A stretch of DNA of 64,000 nucleotides from Glycine soja (GCF_004193775.1 NC_041011.1:17875173-17939172); one strand, 5' to 3'; counted from the stretch's first letter, positions 11,265 through 23,596 are shown. Translations and numbers: made by a program. Notes: generated by a model not told the origin, from the sequence alone.

Positions 11265-11670
11265 CAAAGACGGTTAATAACAATTAACCGTCTTTGAAAG
11301 GCACAAGATTCAAAGACGGTTATTAGCAAATAACCGTCTTTAAATGCCTATTTTGACACCGCATTCAAAGACAATTATTTGCTAATAACCGTCTTTGATT
11401 GTAAAGTCAGACACACCTTTCAAAGACGGTTATTAGCTAATAACCGTCTTTGAATGCCTATTCTAACACACAGTTCAAAAATGGTTATTAGCAAATAACC
11501 GTTTTTGAATATAAACTCTGATACAACATATAAAAACGGTTATTACTTAAAAACCGTCTTTGAAAGGTTCCTACATTCAAAGACGGTTATTATAATAACC
11601 GTCGTAAAAATTGATTGTTTTAACGACGTTTTAAACAACGACGGTTGATAACCGTCGTTAAATGCACTTA
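11265..11670. repeat. Right subterminal array of seven palindromic modules
   Basis: Modules of TTCAAAGACGGTTATT...AATAACCGTCTTTGAA design begin near 11267, 11311, 11364, 11417, 11474, 11530 and 11578. They are about 35-40 bp each and spaced roughly 45-55 bp apart. Each module is itself an inverted repeat with a 2-6 bp centre. The last merges into the ACCGTCGTAAA terminal motif. This is the expected cis-recognition region of a CACTA element. Confidence 0.9.
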
Positions 11671-11704
11671 TTAACCGTCGTAAAAAGCCATTTTTTTAGT
11701 AGTG

Positions 11705-11707
11705 GAC
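11705..11707. repeat. Target-site duplication GAC, right copy
   Basis: GAC directly follows the TAGTAGTG terminus and matches 5428-5430. Confidence 0.92.
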
Positions 11708-13098
11708 CTTTCTCTTAAACAATAGTCAAGATGTACATGTGGTTGATAACACCAATTCAATATATATCCCATATTGTATATAAGATTGTATTTATTTGAC
11801 AATATTTGTCTTCATAAAATACTTGAGTGGTGGATGTACACCCGTCCCAATTGAAGCTTATGAACGAGATCTATTCATATTGATAACTTTATTCAATTGA
11901 TAACTATTATTATTTTACATATTTTTATTTACTTATTTTATACAAAAAGCAACTAATGTGAAATTAATAAGAATTTAATTATATGAATTTAATAATATAA
12001 AATATATCATTAAATCTTATACATTAATTGTATTTTTGTAATAAATTGAATAACACATTAATGGAAGAAAAGTTGCTCAAGTAAGACATATCTCTTTTAA
12101 ATCAATCATTCCTTTCATATTAAAGTTTCAGCTCGCATAGGTTTGGGATAGGTACATGTATTGTTTTTATTGCATGAATCGGAATGGGTACAATAGTACG
12201 TATCCTACAATTGCTCATTGTCATCCCCATTGATGACCCATCTTAAAGTTCAAGAGTTGTTTATGCCGATGATTTTTTTAATAATTTATATTTGTAATAA
12301 AATGCTCTTATAGTGTTAAACGACTTTTTTTTTCCTATTTTATATATCATACTTTTAGTACTTATATTGTGAGAGATTTTTAAAATTAATCAAATATTTT
12401 GTAGTAACACTAAAAAAGGGTCTTTTATTCTGAATCATAACAAACTACCTTAAAAATCTTAATTAGACATATATTTTAGCAGTTTTATAATGTACATTTG
12501 ATTCCTTTAAATATTTTTCTTTTTCTTTTTTGGCACCCCGACATATCACTTACAATGCTTATTGAGGTGACATATCCTGTCACCTAATAAATATTAAATA
12601 TAAAGTATCCAAAACTACAAATAAAAATAAAATCCTCACAAAATCGTTGATGTTTTTCTCTCAATCCCTCTTCATCTCCAAAACCACCTTCTCTTTCAAC
12701 CCTTCTTCATCCCTAACTTCTCATTTTTCCTTGTCAAGATCATTAAAATACCCTTTGCACACTTTTGCATTAAAGCCCTTTGTTTGATTTATTGTTTGAT
12801 CCGAAAAACAAAAAACTACCTTCTCTAGTTCTTGGGGCTATTGTCCATCGCAAGTTAAAAACAATAAATCATGACTGATGATAATGCCACCTCTAGCACC
12901 ACCATGGACAAGGTATGAAAAAAGTTGGCATCCTCTACTTGAATTGATGATAGGGGTGTTAGCAAAATACAAAAACTATTTCATCATCTTTCTCCTCTAA
13001 ACCATAACTTGATTTTTTTTATTTCTCTTCTTTTTGCAAAGGAACACAAGCATGAGTTACTGTGTTGATTTGATAAAAAAAATATTGAATTATTATCA
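11708..13098 (+). repeat. AT-rich repeat units, rest of copy 1 and a second, shortened copy
   Basis: 11708-11800 completes the unit interrupted by the Pack-CACTA. At about 11805 the family starts again (ACTTGAGTGGTGGATGTACA), with its CACTAAAAAAGGG block at 12410 and its ATGCCACC...ACCATGGACAAGG block at about 12885-12915. No gene was seen. Confidence 0.65.
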
Positions 13099-13862
13099 TT
13101 AAGTTCTACTGAGAGAGACACATAATGAGAGGTAGCCAAGCTTCAAATATTTGAAGTTCTAGCTAGTACACTTGAATTATTATCTTTTTTCTTAAGCTCC
13201 TTTACCTCTGCCTGGTAGTGGCTGGGATTGAGTAGGCTTATGTGACAGGGCAACAGAGATTGGGAAGTTAATTTATGGTTTTGGGTTGCAGATGAGTGAT
13301 TTCAGTGATAAGCTAATGATAAAGTTTCAGTGGGGATGTAACTGTGTTTAGATGTTTTGAAGGTATTTCTAGATTAAAGGTTAACATTCATAAGACCTAA
13401 ACCTTGCCGACAAGATGAAAATGGTTATGGGGAGGCAAACTTGCTGAAAGAATTTTAAGTGTCATGATTTGTTGGCTCTAGCTATCTGCTTGGAGCCAAC
13501 TATGTAATTGGATTTTTGGATGTTACTATTATTCATCAATTAGTTACCATTGTCCGCAACGTTTTCAGTTTAGAGTGGGGGCATGCGGACAAGCATATGA
13601 GTATGACTATGTACTATGTAGTGCATATATAGGTCATGGGAGAAAAGCCTATTGGCAAATGACTAAATTGATCTTTCTCCCAAAAGAAATGACAGGAATA
13701 CACTCTTTTAAGCACACTCCTTTGCATCTTCTATTGGTCAAAGAAAAGGCATGAGTGGAATCTTAATAAAAAAGGCACTTTCTAAATGATAATGTTGTTC
13801 TTCTTTCTATGATAGTACGTGATAATGGTAGAGGACGTAGCTACTTGTTACAATATAACTAC
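13099..13862 (+). repeat. Segmental duplication 2, copy A, part 1 (partner 48203-48956)
   Basis: From TCATTAAGTTCTACTGAG onward this is nearly identical to 48203-48956. In the partner a CACTA element starts after GCTACTTG. Here the sequence continues GCTACTTGTTACAATATAAC, giving the unoccupied target. A protein-like stretch (about 13560-13760, GHGRKAYWQM..., broken here) is more open in the partner (48681-48863). I do not recognise it. Confidence 0.85.
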
Positions 13863-14660
13863 CGTGGTACTCCAGTCAAGGGAAATCCGATAAAGTAACA
13901 GTAGTAAAATTGTGGACATCTGATTAAGTGGAGTCCTTGTTTTTTACAGTGTGGGAAGCGTGTTAAGTACACATATCTCCCCCAACATTTTCACATCAAA
14001 GAACCAAAGTAACAAAAAGCAACAAATAATTGCTTCCTAGAATATATGCACTATTTTTCCTTTAAAATAAGACTTTGATCATGTATGGTTATTAGTATTA
14101 GAGTAAATTACTCTAACATGTCTTTAAAAAAAAATTCTAACCACGAGTTTTTGTGAAATTATACATTTTTTTACATTTATACTAATTTTCATAATTATTT
14201 AAAAAATATTAGACCAACACTTCTTCTATATTACACTAATTCCTCAAATGTTGCTAAAAATGTTAAAAAAAGATGAAAATTTTGTGTAATTTCACAAAAT
14301 TCCTAAGATGATTAGTGAATTTTACTCTACTCTTTGATTTATTTTTTTCTAAAAAAAAACAGTAGAGGAGAACTAGAAGAAATTAAGTACTAAAAAATTA
14401 CCGAAATTTTGCTCCAAGTCAAGGCTGGTCCAAAACACTATCTGCTGCAGCTTCTGCCTGATACTCATTTTGAATATTTGAAGTTTTGAACTGACCTTTC
14501 TAGTTTCTACACACAACTATTCAATCAATATAAAAGAGAATCAAACTTCAAAATGCTGACACATAGTTCACCTACAAGGCTACTCTACTGAATAAACTTC
14601 ATAATAATTGATGAAAGTTTTTTTTTTTAACTAACACGGTACTTTCTGTACCTGGTCTTG
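13863..14660. other. No gene seen; possible MITE-like element
   Basis: AT-rich DNA. An interval at about 14099-14333 begins AGAGTAAATTACTCTAA and ends with a similar inverted sequence (TTAGTGAATTTTACTCT), which could be a small terminal-inverted-repeat element. The arms are imperfect and no target duplication was confirmed. Confidence 0.35.
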
Positions 14661-14769
14661 CTACTTCTGATTAAAAAGTGCAAACGCTATGTTGAAAGAA
14701 CCAGCACAAGGACAAGGACAAGCGTGAATTATAATAGAAGCAGAGGAAATAAGGGAGGACACAGAGGAT

Positions 14770-15445
14770 GGGATTTTTGTGCTTTTGTGGAAACTTAAGA
14801 TACCACCTAAGGCAGCGGTATTTACATGGCAGCTTATCAAAGACCTCTTACCAACGAAGATGAATCTAAGAGGGAGACAAGTAGAGATAAGTGACCCAAT
14901 GTGCCCGCTATGCAACAATTCGGAGGAGGTTGCAGCACACCTTTTCTTCAATTGCAGTAAGGTCCTCCCCTTGTGGTGGGAGTCACTCTCATGGGTTAAT
15001 TCAGTGGGTGCTTTCCTGAAAGAACAGAAAGATCATTTCATGCAGCATAGCAGAAGGAATGCTACACGAACAAAAGATATAAGATGGAGCTATTGGCAGA
15101 TAGCCCTCACAAGGACCATATGGCAACATAGAAATAAGGTGGTCTTTGATAACCAAACTTTTAATGCAAGCAAGCTGATGGATGAAGCGCTTCTTCTAGT
15201 CTGGTCCTGACTTAAAGCTATGGAGAAAGATTTCGATACACATTTTAATCAGTGGTCTTCCAATTTGACAGATGCCTTTGTGTAATTAGAAAGGGAGGGT
15301 ACATGTTGAGACCTCTTCCAAGAGGTGCAACATATATGTACTTAAGTTATGGGGTGTATCTGGTCCATAATAGCTAAATGTTAATTTCATCTTTTGAACC
15401 AGCTATGTGTTTAAACTATACTTGTACCTATAGTACCTCTCGTAC

Positions 15446-15530
<85 letters not shown>

Positions 15531-15553
15531 CTACTTTTGCTGAGCCAAAAAAA
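14770..15553 (+). mobile_element. 5'-truncated LINE (L1-type) with zf-RVT domain and 3' tail
   Basis: 14779-15210 encodes LLWKLKIPPKAAVFTWQL, then MCPLCNNSEEVAAHLFFNC, LWWESLSWVN and IWQHRNKVVF. This is the zinc-binding region found at the C-terminus of plant LINE reverse-transcriptase proteins, with C-x2-C and H-x4-C spacing visible. After a stop at 15208 the frame continues KAMEKDFDTHFNQWSSNL, so the end of the protein is cut by one nonsense codon. The 3' UTR holds the words TAGTACCTCTCGTACTC, a (TA)n tract and the terminus TTTTGCTGAGCCAAAAAAA, a short poly(A). The reverse-transcriptase and endonuclease parts are missing. The exact 5' border is uncertain (14660-14780). Confidence 0.82.
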
Positions 15554-16711
15554 CAGTGTGCGTTTTGTGCAACAGGAGCAGGAAAATTCCACGGTGGTGC
15601 GGAAGAGGTTTCTAAAGGAACAACATGAGGAAAAGACAAAATAGCTGTTATATATAAGCTGGAAGCAAGTCCTAGTTATTATCATCTAATGCTAACAGAA
15701 AAAATAACTAATGTGGCACACAATTATGACGTGATATCATATGTTGCTAAGTTAGTCATGTAAAAATACTTGCTTAATATGACGTGAAAGATTAAAAAAG
15801 GTCAAGTAGTTTAGTAAAAAGAATTGAATGGATCATACGTCTTGATCCTATATGTCACAAAGGGTCATTTTAGAAGACCACCAAAATAACACGTTATGCA
15901 ACCCCTTAAAATTGCATGTCAGCTATTTCCATTAGTAATTGTATGATATTGCGACAAAAGGACATAATAAAGATCATAGTAGAGGGCTCAAAAGAACAAT
16001 TACATGCCATGAATAAAAAGGAAAAACGCATACATGTTTTCAGGCATCATACATGTTTGTCATTTGTGGAATTTGAAAAACATTTTTAAAACTATTATAA
16101 TAAATACCAATTACTAGAAAAAATAAAAAAACCTACAAATAATTAAAGGAGTTCTTCCCAATGTGATTCTTTGGTGCCTAATTCAGCCAGAAAAATAATA
16201 AAACTTTAGTCAATCAACCACATCTATGACAAAAATTTGCTATGCTGTCCTAATTAAGGAGATAATAAATTTTACACTCTTCACAATTTTTCAAGTTGGA
16301 CACAGAGGCAAATCGCATGCACTGATATAAGATGTCGTTGCCCATTCTCTATGGCTTTCTTTCCCTATTCCAAATTTCCAATAGTTTTTTTGGTCTAGAT
16401 TAAAGTTATCATTCACTAAGACAATCTTATTGGAATCTAATAAAATGAGTACAAAACCAAATTTCCAATAGCTAACAAGCCACAGTTAACAATGACAGAA
16501 TCAACATCCAGAATTCTCGATCTATGTTGACACATCTATCATAAAAATACAATATCTATTTAAAATTAAAAATATATGAAGATTGGTTTTATTATTAGGA
16601 ATTGCATACCATAATTTTAATATTATGCAGGCGTTGAAGAAAAAAATAACATTATTTCTATGAGTTGACAATTTGAACTAAACACAGGTATGAAATATGA
16701 CAATACGAAAA
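15246..16711 (+). repeat. Segmental duplication 2, copy A, part 2 (partner 60846-64000)
   Basis: From ATCAGTGGTCTTCCAATTTG onward this matches 60846-61777 and, after a gap in homology, 63538-64000. The partner runs out of the window. No gene lies in 15560-16711. 16712-17340 is likewise without recognisable content. Confidence 0.87.
15450..15530. repeat. (TA)n microsatellite in the LINE 3' UTR
   Basis: About 37 TA units. The paralogous position at about 61049-61065 has only a short TATATATAATATATA stretch, so the tract has expanded here or contracted there. Confidence 0.93.
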
Positions 16712-17339
16712 AGTCTGAAGAGAGCCCATATAATAACAGCCTGGAACCAATAGAAACAGATGCAAAACTGTATTTCAGATTCAGAAGATACGCACCGTTT
16801 TGTACTTAGTTTCTATGAGTGACCTTTTCGTACTTAGTTCCAAATAGCAGCCTGCAGTTGATAGATGTATACTATAGTAACTTGTTTCACACAATTTATT
16901 TTTTTCAAAGGATGGTTATAACAATACATTTTTCCCGAGCAGAGTTTCCCCACGATAAGTGTGAACAACACTAGTACAATAACATGAACAATGAGTGGAA
17001 AGGGATTGCAGCATGTTCGAAAATCACTTTCTCAATATCAGCGTCTTAGAGCATGTTTGGAAATCAAATGGGATACCAATTGGGAAAGAGGGTTTCTAGT
17101 TTAAGTAAAGGTACAACCACAAACAATTCAAATACTAACAATTAAACATAAAAGGGCATGATTTTCACTTATTTTGCTTCAAATCCTTTTTGCATATTGA
17201 ACGATGACATTGTCAGGGCAAGTGAAAAAGTCGATAATCACATATTCAAGCATTACCAAAGAACAACTCAAAAACCCTTAATACTATAACATATTGAACC
17301 ATTTCCAAAACAGAACTTAAAAACTTCGACATCCTTACC

Positions 17340-17828
17340 TTCAGGAACACTCGAAAGGTGGCAACGCCACTCAAAAAGGCACGACTTCGGCTACGTGGCG
17401 GTGGTGGGAGCAGCAGGTCCACTTCGGCTTCAAGTACTTCACGGCAGGAAACAAAACGTCAAGGTGGTAGCGGGACGGAGTTCACGGCGGGATGAAGTAG
17501 TTCAGGCAATAGCGGGGGCGCTAGGTTTTTGGAGGGTACGAGAGAGGGTGTTTACCGCGAGACTATATAAACTACAAAATTTACGACGGTGTTTAATGAC
17601 ACCAACTTTGTATGTGACTATTTCTAGGACGGTGTACCTACAAGCACCATCTTTGATGACTTCCATCAAAACTTCAACGACGGGGTTATAGACAAATGTC
17701 GTTGTACAACAAACGCGCCACATAAAAAACTTATATAATTACGTAAATGCCACTGTGTTGACAACTACGACGGGTTCTTCAACACCGACGTAGAATGTGC
17801 GTCGTCAAATCATATTTTTCTAGTAGTG
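17340..17828 (-). mobile_element. CACTA right-end fragment
   Basis: The sequence ends ...CAAATCATATTTTTCTAG TAGTG at 17828, the inverted form of a CACTACTAG terminus. Inside are ACGACGG/CCGTCGT-like subterminal words (17582, 17629, 17678, 17768) and, further in, a GC-rich block (17345-17540) resembling a CACTA leader. No left end was found in the window. The frame at 17395-17691 has no family resemblance and is not called a gene. Confidence 0.7.
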
Positions 17829-18213
17829 TTGGTTCCTTTATTTTTTCATTGACACTTTTCCCTTCTTTTAAATGAGTGTCATTTTGAAGTGGCAAACTTT
17901 GTTTTATCTACTTGTGTGTAGGAGTTATTTTAATAACATAGATGCATGTCTTAGCCCCATTTGCAGAACTGTTTGGATAGGGAGTCAAACATTAAGAAGA
18001 AAGAAATAATCTTTAAAGGATCTTCAAAATTAATAAAGGAGAACTCTCTACTTTGCCCTTGTACAGTTTAGTTGGTGCTATATTTTTTATTTCATGATTT
18101 TTTTTTCTCTGTAGTTCTAGACTTCTAGTGATATCTTTTGCCATTATTTTTATTTTAAAATTCTTTTTCTTTATGTTTTTTCCTTTTTGTCAAATGCATG
18201 ACCATCAGTATCT
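17829..18213. other. Flank of the CACTA end, no gene seen
   Basis: 17829-17885 matches 871-930 (TTCCTTTA...TTTTTCATTGACA), so the CACTA end abuts DNA paralogous to the start of the window. The rest is T-rich with no recognised content. Confidence 0.55.
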
Positions 18214-18375
18214 ACCCATTGGATATGTTATTTGTAGTGGTGTAGCTCTTCTCATTCATCAGTATCTACCCAATGAACATTGGCTCAACTTCTTTATGAA
18301 TCTACAATGCTACCTGGAATTCAGCCTGACTGGCCTGCTAGACTATCACAATGATAAATCAAAAGTTTAATCACA
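18214..18375 (+). pseudogene. LRR receptor-kinase fragment, second copy
   Basis: The frame PIGYVICSGVALLIHQYLPN followed by a diverged tail repeats 2142-2300. It is preceded by an extra ATCAGTATCTACCCA (18207-18220) that duplicates 18257-18271. The duplicated block therefore seems to begin at a short microhomology. Everything upstream of the kinase piece seen in copy 1 is missing. It is non-functional. Confidence 0.7.
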
Positions 18376-21300
18376 AATAGGTTTTGAGAGCAGCATGTGC
18401 ATACACACTTGTGCATGATAAAAAGTAATTTGATAAAGTAAACAACAACAAAATGATATACAGTTAAATGTCTCCTTTTTTCATGGGGCAATAGAAAGTT
18501 TACCTGTATTGCCAGCAGTCTAATCAAATGAAACCAATTAGCACTCATTTTTTATGCACTTCATACAACAAGAAGGTACTTGTCAGATCAAACCACAATC
18601 ATATGCCATGTACTCATGCTTTTCCAAGATTAACATTTTGATTTATAAATGATCAATGTTTACATAATATCAGAACTTTCCAAAGCTCAATTTCAAAACC
18701 ATCCATAACTTTCTCTATTTTTCTTACATACACACTCTCTCTCTAAAAATTCTTTAGTGCAATTATCTGTTCTTAAATTCATTAGAAGAGATTTTCTATG
18801 GACATCATCGAATAGGCACACATCAAATTGACATTTCATCAAGCAATAATAGACAACAAAGGTGATTTCATATTCAAGCATTAAATCCTAATTCCAATAA
18901 GTTAATGTGATTTATACACAAGAATGAGAGTCAAATAGAAAAGAGGAACAAAAAACTGATATAACAAATCTGAAATAATGAGTGTCATAATTATGCTTCG
19001 CAAACCATGACCATCTTATGTGCGTGCTTTATTACACAATCATGATTACCTAAACGGAAAAGGAAAAAATGATCAAATCATAATGAAATAAAAAATAACT
19101 GAGATCGTGGCAAAGAAAACCCAAATTTCAAACTCGAAATCCAAAATCACAAAAACGCGAGCCATGCAAATGAAATCCAGCAAGCAAAACAACAAATTGT
19201 CAAGTAATTATCCAAAAATCGATGATTTTTTTTTTTGAAAACTACAATATCAAGAGACAAACATTAAATGAGATATGGGACCCAATAATTTTTTTTATTT
19301 CAACTAACAAAACTTACAAAAGTTTGTGTTTTACATGAGTAGAATTTTTTACCTATTTAATACAAAAAAAAAATTACCCAAATAATACAAATATAAATTT
19401 TTTTAAACAAATGATATATAAAATAATGTACACGTTACAAAATCTAAACAATGTTTTTTGTTTTTTTTAATACTTTTTTCTACATCTTTAGAAATCTGGG
19501 AATCGATTATTTGTATAAGTTTGTTTCTATTTGACAATATTTCTCTTCGTCAAATACTTAAAAGGTGGATGTACACTCCAACACAATGCAAGCTTATGAA
19601 TGATATGAATCGAACTCATTTGCTATATTCAATTTCTAATTATAATTATTATCCATACTTTATTTATTTATTTATTTTATCAAGAAACATTTAATGTGAA
19701 TTTAATTAATTAAAACACATCACTTAATAAATCATTAAAATTTATACATTAATTATATTTTTGTATTAAATTAAATAATATAATAATGAAGGAAAAATCC
19801 CTCGAGAAAAACATAATTTATAGAAATGAACCACTCCTCTCACATTAAAGTTCTACCAACACATGTATGGGGCGTGTACAAATATTGTTTTTATCAGGCG
19901 TATGAGAATGGTTCTATAGTACCCTTATGAGATCCTATCCATTGTTATCCATATTGATGATCCATTTTTGTGCTCAAGAGCTACTCATATTTTTTATACT
20001 AGTAATAGGTATAATTTTTATTTGTAATAAAATACTCATACAATGTTAAATGGTTTTTTAGAATACTTCTTAATGTTATTAATATAATATTTATAAATAG
20101 GTACATTTGTCTTGTTTGTTATTTTATTAAAAAAAAAATAAGCTATTTAGAACAAGTAAAAGTCAAACACATATTTAAGAAAGTTAGATTTGAAGAAATG
20201 TATTAGTATGATAAAATCTATGGTATGAGCCAATTTTTTATATTTAATTAAAAATGTAAATATATATTTTTTAAAGACATTTTGAAAAACAAAAGTCAAA
20301 TGTATAAATAAGAATGTTAGATTTGAAAAAATTATTATTAGTATAACAAAATGTATGGTATGACACAATTTTTTTATTTACTTAAATTTAAAGAAATTTA
20401 GCTTTAAATCATTTTGAAAAAGAAAAATTCAAACATATATAAAACAAATTACATTTAAAAATTATGATTATAACATTTAATTATGTTAGTATAATACATT
20501 TAATAACATTGGAGCTAATTTAATCCATCTTTTTCTTCTTTTTCTACATTATACTTGATAATTTCTTTTAATTCTTATAGGTACGTAGTGATTTTATTGT
20601 GATAGATTTTAAAAATTAATCAAATGTTACGGTGGTAACACTACAAGAAAAGGGGCTTATACCGACAATCATAACAAATTGGCTTAAAAATCTTAATTGG
20701 ACATATATTTTAGAAGTTTTAAGCTGTTTTTAAACTTTTAAATATTTTTCTCTTGCTCTTGTGACCATTGGCCATCGCAAGTAGAAAACAATAAATCGAG
20801 ACCGATGATAATGCCACCATGAGCACCGCCATGGACAAGGAATGAAATAGGTTGATATCCTCTACGTAAATTGGTGACAGAAGCATTAACAAAGTACAAA
20901 AAAATTCCATCAACTTTCTCCTCTAAACCTTACCCTGATTTTTTTATTTCTCTTCACTTGCTAAAAAATGCAAACACAAGTTATTGTGTTGATTTGATAA
21001 AAAAAAATATTGAATTGGGAACTAATCTTTTGCTATCAACTTAATTACTAGAAACATTTAAATTGCTTAAACTAAGAGCAACATGACAGATTTTTTTTTG
21101 TTTTGAGCTTTTATTGTTGATAGCTAACAATATTTATTTATGGTTGCAATGTATTTTCATGCTAGATCATTAAATATGTTTCACAATGCAGAATAATTTA
21201 TTCTTCTTAAGAATTGTGATTTTTAAATCACACTTGAATCTAGATTGGTCTCGATTTAGGCACAAATTATGATATTTTCCGGATCAACAAAAATGTTGTT

Positions 21301-21483
21301 GTTTGGACATTTTTTCTCTGTACATAATATTAATTTATGTATATCTAATTTTTAATATTTCTATTATTTATTGTTATTTTATTTTTCTAATTATCATGTG
21401 ATGTTTTGGATTTCATTTGTTAGGTTTTTTATCATTCTAATCACATTGATAATGATGTTGATTCAACTATGTTATTTTTTTCT

Positions 21484-21486
21484 GAC
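21484..21486. other. Paralogous empty site of the Pack-CACTA
   Basis: A single GAC occurs in the same left and right context that flanks the element at 5428-5430 and 11705-11707. This is direct evidence for the insertion and its borders. Confidence 0.9.
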
Positions 21487-21605
21487 CTTTCTCTTAAACA
21501 ATAGTCAAGATGTACATGTGATTGATAACACCAATTCAATATATACCCTGTATTGTATATAAGATTATATTTATTAGACAATATTTGCCTTCATGAAATA
21601 CTTGA

Positions 21606-23520
21606 TGTTAAATATAAAGTATCCAAAACTACAAATAAAAATAAAAATCCTAACAAAATCGTTGATGTTTTTCTCTCAATCCCTCTTCATCTCCAAAACC
21701 ATATTCTCTTTCAACCCTTCTTCATCCCTAACTTCTCATTTGTTAGCTTTTATTGTTGATAGCTAACATTTTTTAGCTTTTATTGTTGATAGCTAACATT
21801 TTTTGTCGATGATACCATTGTATTTTTGGGCTAGATCATTGACAATATTTAACCATGCAGAATAATTTCTTCTTTTACAGCATTGTGATTTTTCAATCAC
21901 ATTTGGATTTAGATAGGTTCTGATTTAGACACAAATTATGATACTTTCTTGATCAACTAAAAGGTTCTGTTTGTACATCTTTTTGTCTATATATGATATT
22001 AATTTATGTATATCTAATTTTTAATATTTCTATTCTTTATTGTTATTGTATTTTTTTAATTATCATGTGATGTCTTTGATTTCATTTTTTAGGTTTTTTT
22101 ATCATTCTAATCACATGGGTAATGATGTTGATTCAACTATGTAATTTTTTTCTGACCTTTCTCTTAAATAATAGTTAAGATGTACTTGTGATTGATACAC
22201 ACCAATTCAATATATACCCTATATTGTATGTAAGATTGTATTTATTAGACAATATTTGTCTTCATGTTAATTTATCTATGTGATTTTTCTCTTGACATTG
22301 TGAAAAGATAGTCAAGGGAACCTATGATTGATACGGTTGAATTCAATATATATCCTTTATATATTGTGTATAAGATTGTTTGCATTAGACACTATTTGTC
22401 TTCATGAAATACTTGAGTGGTAGATGTACACCCCATCACAATTGTAGCTTATGAATGAGATCCGTTCAGATTGATAGCTATATTCAATTTATAACTATAA
22501 TTATTTTGCATACTCTTTAATTTACTTATTTAATGTGAAATTTGTTAGAATTTAATTATATGAATTGAATAATATAAAATATATCATTTACTAAATCATT
22601 AAATTGTATACATTAATTGTATTTTTGTATTAAATTAAATAATACATTAATGAAGGAAAAGTCCCTAGAGCAAAACTTATCTTTTTGAAATCAACCACTC
22701 CTCTCATATTACAAATGTGGGTATGAGGGCGGTTACATGTATTGCTTATAATGCGAGTATGAGGATGTTTACTATTATACTTTTCCTACCCTACCTATTG
22801 TCATCCCTATTGATGACCCATTTATGTGTTGTTGCTCATGATGATGATTTCTTTATACTAGTAATGAACATAATTTAGATTTGTAATAAAATACTCATAT
22901 AGTGTTAAATGATTTTTTTAGAATAGTTTATAATGTCATTAATATAATACTTGTCTTGGTTATTATTTTATCAAAATTTTAGAAACATTAGTAAATATGT
23001 TATTTTGAAAAAGTAAAAGTCAAACAAATATTTAAGAAATTAGATTTGATGAAAGGTATTACTATAATAAAATCTATGGTATAAAGCCAATTTGTTGTTT
23101 GATTAAAATTTTAAATAAATTATTTTATAAAACATTATGAAGAATAAATTTCAAATATACATATATATATATGTATGAAAAATTTATTTGAAAAAGTATT
23201 AGTATGATAAAATGTATGGCATGACACAATTTTGTTATATAATTAAGTTTTTAAGAAAATTAGTTTTAAAATATCAACCATATATAAAAGAAACTTACAT
23301 TTAGAAATTAAGAGTATAATATTTAATATTGGTAATAAAATATATTGAATACTATCATAGCTAATTTAATCTCTCTTTCCCTTTTTTGTACATCATTCTT
23401 GATAATTTCATTTAGTGCTTATATGAACGTAGTGAGTCTATTCAGAGAGATCTTAAAAAATAATCAAATGTTTTGGTGGTAATACAACAAAAGGGGGCTT
23501 GAATCTTTTAAATGATTTTC
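21606..23520 (+). repeat. Further diverged AT-rich repeat units
   Basis: At least two more partial units occur (landmarks at 21606-21760, 22150-22175 and 22390-22440). A 33-bp tandem (TTAGCTTTTATTGTTGATAG plus CTAACATTT, about 21744-21803) is included. The GACCTTTCTCTTAAA context is seen once more at 22154. No coding sequence was seen. Confidence 0.6.
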
Positions 23521-23596
23521 TTTTTCTTTTTCTATTTTTGATTTTGTAATTCTTGGTTGGATTTGATAAAGGGTTTTCAAGAGCATCAATCTGAAA

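Larger units (their letters stand above)
5431..11704 (+). mobile_element. Pack-CACTA: complete non-autonomous CACTA element with three captured host-gene fragments
   Basis: The ends are inverted repeats. CACTACTAAAAAAAAGGC continues to TTTTTACGAC at 5431-5458, and its reverse complement lies at 11677-11704, with 27 of 28 positions identical. A 3-bp target duplication, GAC, flanks it at 5428-5430 and 11705-11707, as expected for CACTA (En/Spm) elements. The inner flanks carry short palindromic modules with ACCGTC/GACGGT, the usual subterminal transposase-binding design. No transposase is present, so movement would need help in trans. The 6.27-kb interior holds PHYB-like, DEK-like and RopGAP-like pieces with splice sites, all on the plus strand, separated by AT-rich DNA. 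Gene capture by soybean CACTA elements has a known precedent (Tgm-Express1). Confidence 0.93.
18214..21486. repeat. Segmental duplication 1, copy 2
   Basis: This is the collinear partner of 2142-5430. It reaches and passes through the position where the Pack-CACTA sits in copy 1, and the join TTTTCTGACCTTTCTC is uninterrupted at 21479-21492. Homology continues to about 21600, where copy 2 lacks roughly 750 bp present in copy 1 (about 11840-12590). No gene was recognised. Confidence 0.85.

Noticed and set aside
11265..11670. CRISPR-like array
   Set aside because: Regularly spaced repeats are present, but each unit is a palindrome of a CACTA subterminal motif. Spacers are short and unequal, and the genome is eukaryotic.
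15378..15685. Frames rich in Ile-Tyr over the TA run
   Set aside because: Artefacts of the (TA)n tract in a LINE 3' UTR.
17395..17691. 98-codon frame beside a CACTA end
   Set aside because: It overlaps CACTA subterminal DNA, has an opposing frame of similar length and resembles no protein I know.
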